Source of the DNA: Streptomyces sp. NRRL B-1347
Lineage (GTDB): Bacteria > Actinomycetota > Actinomycetes > Streptomycetales > Streptomycetaceae
Assembly: GCF_000720325.1 (NCBI RefSeq)
Contig: NZ_JOJM01000010.1
Location: 1 to 64,000, forward strand
Reading direction: 5' to 3'
Length of the DNA: 64,000 bases
The stretch's first letter is position 1; the number at the start of each line of letters is the position of its first letter. The notes under the pieces are model-generated. The model did no database searches, was not told the origin of the DNA, and saw nothing but the letters and a program-made list of their open reading frames with translations. Positions 9,248-17,602 of the stretch are shown piece after piece. Made by a program: the position numbers and the translations under genes.

Positions 9248-10405
9248 TCAGTCGAGCGGCTTGCCGGGCTCGTCGTGCGTGGAGCAGTGGATGCCACCGC
9301 CACCGGAGGCGATGGTGTCGATCTGGACCTGCACGATGTCGCGCTTGGGGAAGTGCTCCTGCAGGATGCTGCGGGCGCGCTTGTCCGCCTTGCGGTCTCC
9401 GAACCTGGGCATGAAGACGGAGTCGTTGGCGACGTAGAAGTTGGCGTACGTCGACACGAAGTCGTCGCCCTCGCCGGTGATCTCGTACAGGTCGGGCTGC
9501 GGCAGGTCGATGACCTCGAAGGGGCGGCCCTTGGCGTCCGTGGCCTTACTGAGCACCGACTTGGCCTGGTCGGCCGCGCGTGACCAGGAGTCGGCCGGGG
9601 TGTCGGGGTGGGCCCGGTCCAGGAGCACCACGCCCGGCTCGGTGAAGCGCACGAGGCTGTCCACGTGGGCGTCGGTGATGTCCTGCCCGCGCACCCCCGC
9701 GAGCCAGATGACCTTCTTGATGCCCAGGGTCTGCTTGAGCTCGGCCTCGATCTGGTCGCGGCTCTTTCCCCGGTTGCGGTTGTCGTTGACGATCGAGCTC
9801 TCGGTGATGAGCAAGGTGCCCTCGCCGTCGGTCTCGAAGGAGCCGCCCTCGGCGACCAGGGGCGCCTTCCTGCGGGGGATGTCGTACTTCGCCAGCAGGG
9901 CGCGGCCCACCTGGCCGTCGTTGGTGTGTTCCTGCTTGTTGCCCCAGCCGTTGAAGTTGAAGTCGACGCCGATGACGTCTCCGTCCTGTTCCACGAAGAC
10001 CGGGACGGTGTCGCGGGCCCACAGGTCGTCGACGGCCAGCGGGATGACCTCGACGTCGCGCCCGCACGCCTTCTGGGCGGCCTTCTGCTGGTCGGGCCGG
10101 GCCATCATCACGACGTACTCGTACTCCGCGATGGCGCGGGCGATGCGGGCGATGTCCTCGCGCACGTAGGGGAGGTCCTCCGCCCACACCGACTCCAGAG
10201 CGGGCCACGACATGAAGGTGCGCGCGTGGCTCTCCCACTCGGCGCCCATGCGCAGTCCCTCGGCCGCCGTGTCCTTGCGACCGGCGGTGGTCGCGGCTCC
10301 CGCCGCTTCGTCGCCGGGGCCGCAGGCCGAGGCGCCGAGGAGGACGGCGCCGATGCCGGTGAGTGTGCGCAGAGCTGTGCGACGGGTCGGGAGGCTGAAG
10401 GACAC
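9248..10405 (-). CDS. Agmatine deiminase family protein, Tat-type lipoprotein
   Basis: Third deiminase paralogue, 385 residues. The N-terminus has RR in PTRRTALRTL, a hydrophobic stretch and a Cys in GASACG, so it looks like a Tat-exported lipoprotein. Catalytic motifs are intact: DLWARDTVP, DAHVD and GGGGIHCSTHDEP. The GTG at 10405 follows ACGGAG at good spacing and directly precedes the signal; longer reading frames upstream have no support. It is transcribed from the palindromic promoter at 10545-10573 and leads a two-gene operon with the DUF4436-like gene. Substrate unknown. Confidence 0.82.
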   Translation of the reverse strand: MSFSLPTRRTALRTLTGIGAVLLGASACGPGDEAAGAATTAGRKDTAAEGLRMGAEWESHARTFMSWPALESVWAEDLPYVREDIARIARAIAEYEYVVMMARPDQQKAAQKACGRDVEVIPLAVDDLWARDTVPVFVEQDGDVIGVDFNFNGWGNKQEHTNDGQVGRALLAKYDIPRRKAPLVAEGGSFETDGEGTLLITESSIVNDNRNRGKSRDQIEAELKQTLGIKKVIWLAGVRGQDITDAHVDSLVRFTEPGVVLLDRAHPDTPADSWSRAADQAKSVLSKATDAKGRPFEVIDLPQPDLYEITGEGDDFVSTYANFYVANDSVFMPRFGDRKADKRARSILQEHFPKRDIVQVQIDTIASGGGGIHCSTHDEPGKPLD

Positions 10406-10544
10406 GGTGAGCTCCGTTGATCGTGGTGGGGTCAAGTTATCCGTCCGCAGGTCGTGCTGCGCGGCGAGCACCGCGCGCGGGTGATACGGCGCGCGGTCGT
10501 CTGGCGCGACGGGTGGGGCGCGGATGGAACGGACCGTTTCCTCG

Positions 10545-10573
10545 ACTCTGACACAGACTGAAAATTCAGTCAA
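10545..10573 (-). promoter_or_regulatory. Promoter with palindromic operator, site 2
   Basis: On the minus strand, TTGACT (10573-10568), 17 bp and CAGAGT (10550-10545). The perfect palindrome GACTGAA-AA-TTCAGTC is at 10556-10571 and is site 1 read from the other strand. It points toward the lipoprotein deiminase, about 140 bp from its start codon. Confidence 0.82.
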
Positions 10574-10647
10574 AGAGTGAGAGGGGGTGTGCCGCATGAG
10601 GTGGTCGGAAGGGCGCGGGTGCGCGCGACCTGCGACAGCTGACCACA

Positions 10648-10676
10648 TTGACTGAAACTTCAGTTGGCGGCACGAT
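10648..10676 (+). promoter_or_regulatory. Promoter with palindromic operator, site 3
   Basis: TTGACT (10648-10653), 17 bp, CACGAT (10671-10676). The palindrome is slightly shorter here, ACTGAA-AC-TTCAGT at 10651-10664. It points toward the Ser/Thr kinase, whose start lies about 100 bp downstream. Confidence 0.75.
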
Positions 10677-10776
10677 CGTACTCCGAGGCGGCCCGCGGCC
10701 GCCGTACGACCGCGGGGTACCGGTACGGCAATCGGCCGTCCGGCGCCGTGACCCCTCTCGCCGAAAGAGTCGCAGC

Positions 10777-12369
10777 ATGTCCACACAGCCTCCCGGGGTG
10801 CAGTCCGCCCACACTCCGTTGTCGGCCGGTGACCCCCGTGAGATCGGTGGCTACCGCCTTCACGCCAGGCTCGGAGCCGGCGGCATGGGGGTCGTGTACC
10901 TGGCGCACACACCGGGCGGACGGCCCATCGCCCTCAAGGTGGTGCGGGACGAATTCGCCGCCGACCCGGAGTTCCGCAGGCGCTTCGCGGCCGAAGTCGC
11001 CAGCGCCCGGAGCATCCACGGCCTGTTCACCGCGCAGGTGGTGGACTCGGGTGTGGACGCCCCCACACCGTGGCTGGCCACCGCCTACGTTCCCGGACTC
11101 TCGCTGCAGCAGGTGGTCGAGCGTCACGGCCCGCTGCCGGTGCGCACTGTGCTGCTGCTCGTGGCGGGCGTCGCGGAGGCGCTGCAGGCCATTCACGGCG
11201 CGGGAGTCGTGCACCGAGACCTCAAGCCCGCCAACGTACTGATCGCCGGGGACGGCCCTCGCGTCATCGACTTCGGCATCGCCCGCGCGGCCGACGCCAC
11301 CGGTCTGACCGGTACCGGACTGCGCATCGGCACCGCCGCCTACATGGCGCCGGAGCAGGCGACCGGGCAGCTGGTGACCCCGGCGACCGACGTCTTCGCC
11401 CTCGGCGCGCTCACCGCGTACGTGGCCGGCGGACTGCTTCCTTTCGGAAGCGGGCCCGAGTCCGCCGCGCTGTACCGGGTGGTCCACGAGGAGCCCGACC
11501 TGTCCGGGGTGCCCCCGGAACTGCTGCACCTGCTGAGGTGCTGCCTGGCCAAACACCCAGGGAGTCGGCCCGCCCCGAGCGAGCTGATCGACGCCGTGCG
11601 CGCCCATCCCGCCCTGGGCGGACAGCTGGAATTCACCGACGGCTGGCTTCCCCGTGGCATCAGCCGCGAGCTCGCGGCCCATGAGGAGCTGCCGCAACAG
11701 GTCCACGCCCAGCCGACGCTCGCCGCACCCACCCCCACGGCCCGCGCAGACGCTCAACCTGGCCCCGACAGCGGCGACCGGACCGATCCCCCTGCGCGTC
11801 GCACTTCCCGGGGTCGACGGCGGCGGGCCGTGACCGTGCTGGCGGCCGCGTTGCTCCTGGCTGTCGGAGGCATGACGTACTACACCTTGGCCCACCGCAA
11901 GGGCGCGGAAGGGGACTCCTCCGATGCCTCCGGCCGACCGCGCGTCCCCGTCCCCTCGTCCCGGCCGCCCACGCCTTCGTCCCCGCCCGAGCCCATGTAC
12001 GTACCGGACTACTCCGATGCCGAACTCACCGCCCCCGACCCCGACTACGAACTGGATCTCACGGCGGGGAAGGTCGTCCCGGCCGAAACCGCCACCTGGT
12101 ATCTAGAGGTGGCCGACGGCGAGTTCGTCCTCCCGGAAGACAGTGATGCCTTCGTCGCCGCCGGGTACGTGCTGAGCCCCGCTGACTGCGTACGGGGCAT
12201 CGAGACGGAGCCGGTGACCGCGCTCCCGTTCGACGACCTGGCTGACGAGCGTCCCTTCTGCGTCCGGAGCCCGGACGAGAAGAGCATCGCCATCGTGCGG
12301 CTGGTCGAGGCCGTTCCGGACGAGGGACCCGTCACTGTGGTCATCAGCCGTCACCACAAGCGGGGTTGA
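10777..12369 (+). CDS. Membrane Ser/Thr protein kinase (PknB-like)
   Basis: A 530-residue Hanks-type kinase. The cytoplasmic catalytic domain (about residues 25-285) shows the glycine loop GAGGMGVVY, the ATP-binding Lys in IALKVV, the catalytic loop HRDLKPANV, DFG and APEQ. A Pro-rich linker follows, then one membrane helix (VTVLAAALLLAVGGMTYY, near residue 352-370) and an extracellular domain of about 140 residues with acidic patches and two Cys. There are no PASTA repeats. ATG 10777 is used because the upstream in-frame stretch covers the operator. Sharing an operator with the deiminases suggests it responds to the same signal; its targets are unknown. Confidence 0.88.
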   Translation: MSTQPPGVQSAHTPLSAGDPREIGGYRLHARLGAGGMGVVYLAHTPGGRPIALKVVRDEFAADPEFRRRFAAEVASARSIHGLFTAQVVDSGVDAPTPWLATAYVPGLSLQQVVERHGPLPVRTVLLLVAGVAEALQAIHGAGVVHRDLKPANVLIAGDGPRVIDFGIARAADATGLTGTGLRIGTAAYMAPEQATGQLVTPATDVFALGALTAYVAGGLLPFGSGPESAALYRVVHEEPDLSGVPPELLHLLRCCLAKHPGSRPAPSELIDAVRAHPALGGQLEFTDGWLPRGISRELAAHEELPQQVHAQPTLAAPTPTARADAQPGPDSGDRTDPPARRTSRGRRRRAVTVLAAALLLAVGGMTYYTLAHRKGAEGDSSDASGRPRVPVPSSRPPTPSSPPEPMYVPDYSDAELTAPDPDYELDLTAGKVVPAETATWYLEVADGEFVLPEDSDAFVAAGYVLSPADCVRGIETEPVTALPFDDLADERPFCVRSPDEKSIAIVRLVEAVPDEGPVTVVISRHHKRG

Positions 12370-13101
12370 CTCGGGCTCGCTCGGCGACCGGTACATGTCT
12401 GCTCCGGGGGAGCGGGAAGCGGCCCGTGGTTGACACCATCGGGAATTCGCTGCGATACGGGAATGGGGCCGGCGCGATGGTGGAACAGTGCGGTCCAAGC
12501 GGAGTTTCGATCTCGCACTTGCGTCATGAGTTCACAGTCGGACGACTGGATTTCCTTCTTCCGTGAGTGAAGTCCCCCGTTGGCCGTTGCCCTATTGGGT
12601 TTTGCTATCAGGAGACTGGCTGTAAGTGTGCGGCGAGGCGGTCGTCCGCGTGGTGTGTCGTAACTGTTCAGAGGCGTACAGGACCGATCGTGTCGTGGGG
12701 TGACACGACGGGTGGTGGCTGGATGCTTTCGCTGCTGTTGCGTGTGGTGCAGGCCTCAACATGTCCAAAAACAGCCGCTGGTCCAAGAGTCCAGGACCGG
12801 ACGCGCCCTGCTGGGCAAATCGCTGGACGGACCGCGTACCAGCACTGAATGTGCTGTTCCGGCGGGGAACTCCGGGCCATCTGTCGCATTCGGCATTGTT
12901 GCGTCGACCATCGCCCTAAGGCAGCCTTGGACCCATGACGTCTTGGTGATCACGCATGGGGGCGTGGTGTGCCGGGTGGGCCACGGGGCGCTCGGCCTGT
13001 CCCCGCGTGGGATATTTCTGAGACATATCGCCTATCTCTTTGACGCGTGGCTCGTTTCCAGGGCACGTCGTCTATTTCTCAGGGCAACGGGGGCGTAGTC
13101 A
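12370..13101. other. 732-bp gene-free stretch with an inverted repeat
   Basis: No credible gene is seen; the open frames lack family signatures and codon bias. It carries a 7-bp inverted repeat TCGTGTC / GACACGA at 12688-12694 and 12702-12708 with a 7-bp spacer, a plausible operator. It probably contains the promoter of the biosynthetic run starting at 13102. Base composition is somewhat less GC-rich than the flanking genes. Confidence 0.5.
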
Positions 13102-14751
13102 ATGACGGTCAGTGAGTTCTGCGACTGTGTCATTGTCGGGGACGGAATAGACGCTCTGGTGTGTGCCGCCTATCTCTCCCGTGGTGGCTGCAAGACGGTG
13201 CTGGTGACACAGCGCGTCGAGGAGGACCGGGCCGCGGCGGCAGCGGATTCCGGTGGGCCCGCGCCCTTCGGCGCCGGTTCCTTGTTCCGCTACGGTCCGG
13301 CGATCCGGGAGCTGAATCTGCGGGGGCACGGCTTTGCCTACCGGGCGCGGCCCGCGGTGCGCGTCTCCCTGCACCCGGACGGTGACCACGTCGTCGTCAC
13401 CGGGAACGCGGACGAGGTACGCCGCGAGCTGCACCGGTTCTCGCCCGCGGACGCCGACGCCTACACCCGGTACTTCCGGGCCATGCGCAGGCTGGGGTGG
13501 CTCGTGCGCCGCTCCCCGCAGGGCGCCAGCGAGGCCGGGGTCGCCGACAGGGCCGCGGAACTGCGCGCGGTGCTGAGGCAGGCCGCCCGGCTGCCCGACC
13601 GCGAGTTGATCACTGCGGCCGCGGTCCTGTGCACGGGCGCGCGGTCGCTCCTCGACTCGTGGTTCGCCTCCGACCGCCTCAAGGCGTTCCTGGCGGGAGA
13701 GGCGCTCTCCGGTGCCGGGGTCGGCCCCTCCACCCAAGGGTCGGCCGGTCTGCTCCTCGACCACGCGCTGCATGCGCCCGTCGGCGAGGCGGCGCCCTGG
13801 CTGAGGGCCGTGGACGGCTGGGCCGGGGCCCACAAGGCGGTGGAGGCGGCGGCGCTGGCGTGCGGCGTGACCGTCCACCGCACCGCGCAGGCCCAGCAGA
13901 TCACGCGCGGCAAGGGCGGGCGGTGCACGGTGGCGCTCTCGGACGGGGGGACCATCGAGGCCGCGGCAGTGGTCCACACACTCGATCCGCGGTCGCTGCT
14001 GCACCTCCTCGACGACGGCGTGCTGCCGGACGGCTACCGCAGCGTCCTGATGGACGGCGACTTCGCCATGCCGTTCGCGGAAGCCCGCTTCCGTCTCCGG
14101 CGCCTGCCGCGGCTCAGGAGCCGCGCCGGAGCGGTCTCCGCGCGGTCCACCGACGCGCAGTTCAGCGTCGGGCCGACCCTGGACTACCTGGACTCCGCGC
14201 ACAGTCAGGCCTGCCGCGGCTCGCTGCCGCTGCACCCCTACATCGAGTGCCGCATCACAGCCGCCGACGTCACAGCGGGACCGGCGGGCGGTGGGGGAGC
14301 GGCGGGAGAGGAAGGCGCGGTGCTCCACGCCCGCGTCCAGTGCGCCACCCGCGGGCAGGGCGCGGCGTCGTGGCGGACGGTCGGGCCCTGTGTGACGCAA
14401 CGCGCGCTGGCGGCGCTCGAACCGCACTGGGAGGGGCTGTCCTCGCTGGTGGAGGAGAGCTGGGCCCTCTCGCCCGAAGCCCTGGAGCGCGAAGCGCTGT
14501 TGCGTGGTGAGGCGGTGGGCCGCGGTGGGACGCTCCCGTCCGTCGACCCGCTGCTGCGCGCGCCGGCGCTCTTCGGCGGGCACAGGACACCGCTGCAGAA
14601 CCTCTACGTGTACGGGGCGTCAGGAACCGGCACGGCGACACCCTTCGGCGCGACCGGCAGAACGGTGGCTCGCCTGGTGCTCGACGACCTCGAAGCGCGC
14701 GGCGGGGCGGGCGCGGGCGTACACCCGGCGGGTGGGGGACGGCATGCCTGA
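13102..14751 (+). CDS. FAD-dependent oxidoreductase, phytoene-desaturase-like
   Basis: A 549-residue flavoprotein. The N-terminus has a dinucleotide fold in which the usual GxGxxG reads GDGIDALVCAAYL, and the C-terminus ends in a flavin-binding strand with LYVYGASGTGTATPFGATGRTVA. The overall layout follows the phytoene-desaturase/PYROXD2-like amine oxidase group, which desaturates or oxidises hydrophobic or amine substrates. No carotenoid genes are near, so it is more likely a tailoring enzyme. It opens the cluster, with GGGGG before ATG 13102, and overlaps the LysR gene by 8 bp. The substrate is unknown. Confidence 0.7.
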   Translation: MTVSEFCDCVIVGDGIDALVCAAYLSRGGCKTVLVTQRVEEDRAAAAADSGGPAPFGAGSLFRYGPAIRELNLRGHGFAYRARPAVRVSLHPDGDHVVVTGNADEVRRELHRFSPADADAYTRYFRAMRRLGWLVRRSPQGASEAGVADRAAELRAVLRQAARLPDRELITAAAVLCTGARSLLDSWFASDRLKAFLAGEALSGAGVGPSTQGSAGLLLDHALHAPVGEAAPWLRAVDGWAGAHKAVEAAALACGVTVHRTAQAQQITRGKGGRCTVALSDGGTIEAAAVVHTLDPRSLLHLLDDGVLPDGYRSVLMDGDFAMPFAEARFRLRRLPRLRSRAGAVSARSTDAQFSVGPTLDYLDSAHSQACRGSLPLHPYIECRITAADVTAGPAGGGGAAGEEGAVLHARVQCATRGQGAASWRTVGPCVTQRALAALEPHWEGLSSLVEESWALSPEALEREALLRGEAVGRGGTLPSVDPLLRAPALFGGHRTPLQNLYVYGASGTGTATPFGATGRTVARLVLDDLEARGGAGAGVHPAGGGRHA

Positions 14752-15703
14752 ACGAACGCGCATCAATGTGTCGAGCAGCCGGTTGCGCTACTTCGTCGCC
14801 GTCGCCGAGGAACTGCACTTCGGGCGTGCGGCGGCCCGCGAGTACGTCGCTCAGCCGACCCTCAGCCAGCAGATCAAGTGCCTGGAGAAGGAGGTGGGCG
14901 CCGAGCTGCTGCACCGCACGCGCCGTTCGGTGCGGCTCACCGAGGCCGGACACCGCTTTCTGGCCGGGTCCCGCGCGGTGCTCGCGTCCCTGGACCGCAC
15001 CGTCCGTGCCGTACGGCAGCCCAGCGCGTCGAGCGCGCAGGACCTGCGGCTCGGGTACACCTTCGCCGACGAGGTCGCCCTCGTGTTCGAGATCCGGCAC
15101 GCCGAGACGGCGGGCACGGGCCCGAGCATCAGTCCGATCCGCTTCACCTACGAACAGCACCTGGCCTGTCTGGCCCTGGGCGAGGCCGACGCCGTGCTCA
15201 CCTACTGCCCGGCCGCTGTCGAGCAGGACGCCGCGGTCAGCCGGGAGCTGATAGCGAGGGAGCGTCTGCTCGTCGCGCTCCCGCTGTCGCACCCGCTGGC
15301 GGGCCAGGACCGGGTCAGCCCGGTGCAGCTGGCCGACGACCCCTTCGTCGTGATGGGGAGCGCCACCGACAGGCCGTGGGGCCGGCCGTGGCGCGCCCCC
15401 GCGCACGGGGGACGCCAGCCCGAGGGCGCACGCGCGGACCACGTCGCCGTGGACGCCTGGAACGCGCTTCTCGCCGTGGGCAGGGGCCGGGGAATCACCG
15501 TGCTGCCGGCAGCTGCCGCGCGGGGCACGCGCACGATCGCCAACGCGCTCGACGTGTGCTTCGCGGAACTCATCCACGCGCAGCATGCGACGGCTTATCT
15601 GTGCTGGCACACCGGGGCTGTTCCAGAACGCTCGATTTCCGCACTCCATGCGATGCTGCGCGGACTTTACGGGGCGGCCCCGGTGTCCGCGGCAGCTGAT
15701 TGA
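14744..15703 (+). CDS. LysR-family transcriptional regulator
   Basis: A 319-residue regulator with an N-terminal winged helix-turn-helix (LRYFVAVAEELHFGRAA...QPTLSQQIKCLEKEVGAELLHR) and a C-terminal effector domain. The start overlaps the preceding stop by 8 bp, so it is translationally coupled to the FAD enzyme and is probably the cluster-situated regulator. The effector domain is diverged from the classical aromatic-acid-responsive type. Candidate sites are the inverted repeat at 12688-12708 and the CTATTGGACG elements at 15710 and 18494; none is proven. Confidence 0.88.
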   Translation: MPERTRINVSSSRLRYFVAVAEELHFGRAAAREYVAQPTLSQQIKCLEKEVGAELLHRTRRSVRLTEAGHRFLAGSRAVLASLDRTVRAVRQPSASSAQDLRLGYTFADEVALVFEIRHAETAGTGPSISPIRFTYEQHLACLALGEADAVLTYCPAAVEQDAAVSRELIARERLLVALPLSHPLAGQDRVSPVQLADDPFVVMGSATDRPWGRPWRAPAHGGRQPEGARADHVAVDAWNALLAVGRGRGITVLPAAAARGTRTIANALDVCFAELIHAQHATAYLCWHTGAVPERSISALHAMLRGLYGAAPVSAAAD

Positions 15704-15779
15704 ATCTCTCTATTGGACGCCGTATCAACCGGCTGCCAGAGTAAAAGAGTTCCCGAACCGTCTTCAACGCAGGGTGGTT

Positions 15780-16364
15780 ATGGAAGCTCTCACATGCCTG
15801 ACGACACGGCGCAGTATTCTTGACGTAACGGGCCCCGGCCCGTCGGAAGACGAGCTGCGCGCGATCCTCCGGGCGGCGACGACCGCCCCCGACCACGGCA
15901 GACTGGAGCCCTGGCGACTTCTGGTGATCCGCGGAGAAGCGCGCCGGGCCCTCGGGGACGTCTTCGCGCAGAGTTCCCTCCTGGAGGATCCGGAACTCGA
16001 ATCCGAGAAGGTGGAGCGGCTTCGGGAAAAGCCGATGCGGGCACCACTCATCATCGGATCGGTATGGTCCCGCAAAGAACACCCGAAGATCCCGGAATGG
16101 GAGCAGCTCGCCTCGGCGGTATGCGCCACCTACGGGATTTCGCTGGCGGCCCACGCCCTGGGCTACGGAGCCGTCTGGCGCACGGGCCCGCTGTGCGACC
16201 ACGGGTTCGCCCGCAAAGCACTGGACATCGCGGAACACGAGCGGATCATCGGCTGGATCTACATAGGGCGGCCGAAGGGCGGCCGGTCAGGACGTGAGAG
16301 GTCGACGGCCGGTCGCGTCAGCGAATGGGGAAACGGAGATTCCCCCAGAGCGTGCACGGCCTGA
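15780..16364 (+). CDS. Nitroreductase-family flavoprotein
   Basis: A 194-residue FMN-type oxidoreductase. Visible signatures are TRRSILDV near the start (FMN phosphate contact), AATTAPDHGRLEPWRLLVI and the C-terminal ALGYGAVWRTG...IIGWIYIGRP. It belongs to the YdjA/RutE-like group of short nitroreductases. Nitroreductases in biosynthetic clusters may reduce nitro or enone groups or dehydrogenate azolines. GTG at 15774 is an alternative start. The C-terminal 25 residues after IYIGRPKGG are low in conservation and run toward the tandem repeats. It lies 76 bp after the LysR gene. Confidence 0.8.
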   Translation: MEALTCLTTRRSILDVTGPGPSEDELRAILRAATTAPDHGRLEPWRLLVIRGEARRALGDVFAQSSLLEDPELESEKVERLREKPMRAPLIIGSVWSRKEHPKIPEWEQLASAVCATYGISLAAHALGYGAVWRTGPLCDHGFARKALDIAEHERIIGWIYIGRPKGGRSGRERSTAGRVSEWGNGDSPRACTA

Positions 16365-16378
16365 TTTCTGAACGTACG

Positions 16379-16470
16379 GCCACGCGAAGCATCCGCACAC
16401 CGTCATGTGACGCGAATGCGCATGGTCATGTGACGCGAATGCGCACGGCCACGCGAAGCGAATGCACACA
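16379..16470. repeat. Four 23-bp tandem units
   Basis: Units at 16379-16401, 16402-16424, 16425-16447 and 16448-16470, with a decayed fifth from 16471. Units 2 and 3 differ at one position near the end; all share an ACGCGAA-type core followed by a GCAC/GCAT block. The period of 23 is not a multiple of three and the array lies between genes, so it is not protein repeat coding. It ends 60 bp before the diiron oxidase start and may be an iterated binding site. Confidence 0.85.
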
Positions 16471-16530
16471 GTCATACAGAGCAGTACGGCAACGCGGCGA
16501 GGCGCCGAACACATGGGAGGAACAAGGACG

Positions 16531-17337
16531 ATGAACATCGACACGCTCGTGGAGCGCGTACACAACCACCGCTGCTTCACTCATCCGGTCTTCGAGCACT
16601 GGGCGTCCGCCAATCCGTCTGCCGACGTCATCGGCGCGCTCTTCCACCAGATCCAGAACTTCTGCGCCGTGACCCGCCCCGGCGGCGCGTTCCCGGACGC
16701 ACTCGCGAGCCTGGAGTTCTCGCAGGAGAGCAAGCTGCTCACGGAGATCGTGGAGAGCGAGGAGGACCACGGCCCCGAACTGGCCACGATGGCGGGCTAC
16801 ATCCTCAACAAGGCCGCCGGGCGCCCGGTGCTCCCCGACCTCGAGAGCCAGAAGGCGGTCGAGGCAGGCCTCAAGGAGTTCTCCGACCGGATCCTCGGCG
16901 CCCTGCCCGGCTACGACCCGGAGACGGGGCTGCTGATGCAGACCCGCAGGGCGATGGCGGTCTTCGACGGGCGGCAGGCCTCCGACCGGGACTCCACGCT
17001 GCGCAACCTCGGCACCGCGCTGGCCCTGGAGATGATCTCCAACCGGCAGCTGATCCCCGGTGAGAAGCACTGCTTGGTGGACAGCGGTCTGTACGGGGCG
17101 ACGCTGGACGACGCCGAGATGCACTACCTGCTCGAACACTGGGGTGAGATCGGCGCCGAGCAGATGCACGAGCAGAACGCGATCGCCGCGGTCGGCTCCG
17201 TGCTCAACGAGTCCACCGAATCCCTCATCGTCGAGGGGCTCGACGCCTTCCTCGACAACCTCGCCGGCCTGTGGGACGTGCTCGACGCGGCCCTGCTCGC
17301 GGCGGGACACCGGGTGACGGAGCCGGCCGCGGCCTGA
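16531..17337 (+). CDS. Haem-oxygenase-like diiron oxidase candidate
   Basis: A 268-residue all-helical protein of the TenA/iron-containing redox enzyme family. Candidate metal ligands fit the haem-oxygenase-like diiron (HDO) pattern: an acidic residue plus His in EIVESEEDH (E72 or E75, H80), then E167 (ALALEMIS), H198 and E202 in MHYLLEHW, similar in spacing to CADD-type proteins. Known HDOs cleave or desaturate amino acids or fatty acids, or oxidise amines to nitro or nitroso groups using O2. ATG 16531 has AAGGA at 16524-16528. It sits alone between the repeat array and a strong hairpin. Which oxidation it performs cannot be read from the sequence. Confidence 0.72.
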   Translation: MNIDTLVERVHNHRCFTHPVFEHWASANPSADVIGALFHQIQNFCAVTRPGGAFPDALASLEFSQESKLLTEIVESEEDHGPELATMAGYILNKAAGRPVLPDLESQKAVEAGLKEFSDRILGALPGYDPETGLLMQTRRAMAVFDGRQASDRDSTLRNLGTALALEMISNRQLIPGEKHCLVDSGLYGATLDDAEMHYLLEHWGEIGAEQMHEQNAIAAVGSVLNESTESLIVEGLDAFLDNLAGLWDVLDAALLAAGHRVTEPAAA

Positions 17338-17514
17338 ACGGCCCGGCTCGGCCGGGGCCGTCGGCGCCCCCTCCCGCCGACGCCGTCCGGACGTCCCGGG
17401 CAGGCCGTCGTACGCGATCGAGGCCCGTGGCGGACCGCGCCACCGGGCTCTGGACTGCCCCGGCCGAAGGGGCCGCTCCGCGGGTAAGCGGACGCTTCGG
17501 CCGGGTGCGGGTAC

Positions 17515-17544
17515 GGCCCCGGACGCGGAACTGCGTCCGGGGCC
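17515..17544 (+). terminator. 12-bp perfect hairpin after the diiron oxidase
   Basis: GGCCCCGGACGC (17515-17526), loop of 6, GCGTCCGGGGCC (17533-17544), a perfect stem lying between the oxidase and the thioesterase. There is no U-run, as usual in Streptomyces. It may terminate or attenuate transcription, so the thioesterase onward may form a separate unit. Confidence 0.65.
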
Positions 17545-17602
17545 TGCCGGGCTGGCTGCCGGGGGACGGCGAGTCGATCCGACGGCGACGGGGGGGTGAC
17601 GG

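Noticed and set aside
12567..13098. Small frames before the FAD oxidoreductase
   Set aside because: No ribosome site, no third-position GC bias and Cys-rich random composition; treated as non-coding.
13102..14751. Carotenoid pathway
   Set aside because: The FAD enzyme resembles phytoene desaturases, but no phytoene synthase, cyclase or prenyl synthase is in the window.
16379..16470. CRISPR array
   Set aside because: Units are contiguous with no spacers between them and no cas genes are near.
16287..16580. 97-residue minus-strand frame across the 23-bp repeats
   Set aside because: The repeat period is not a codon multiple and the frame has no conserved content.
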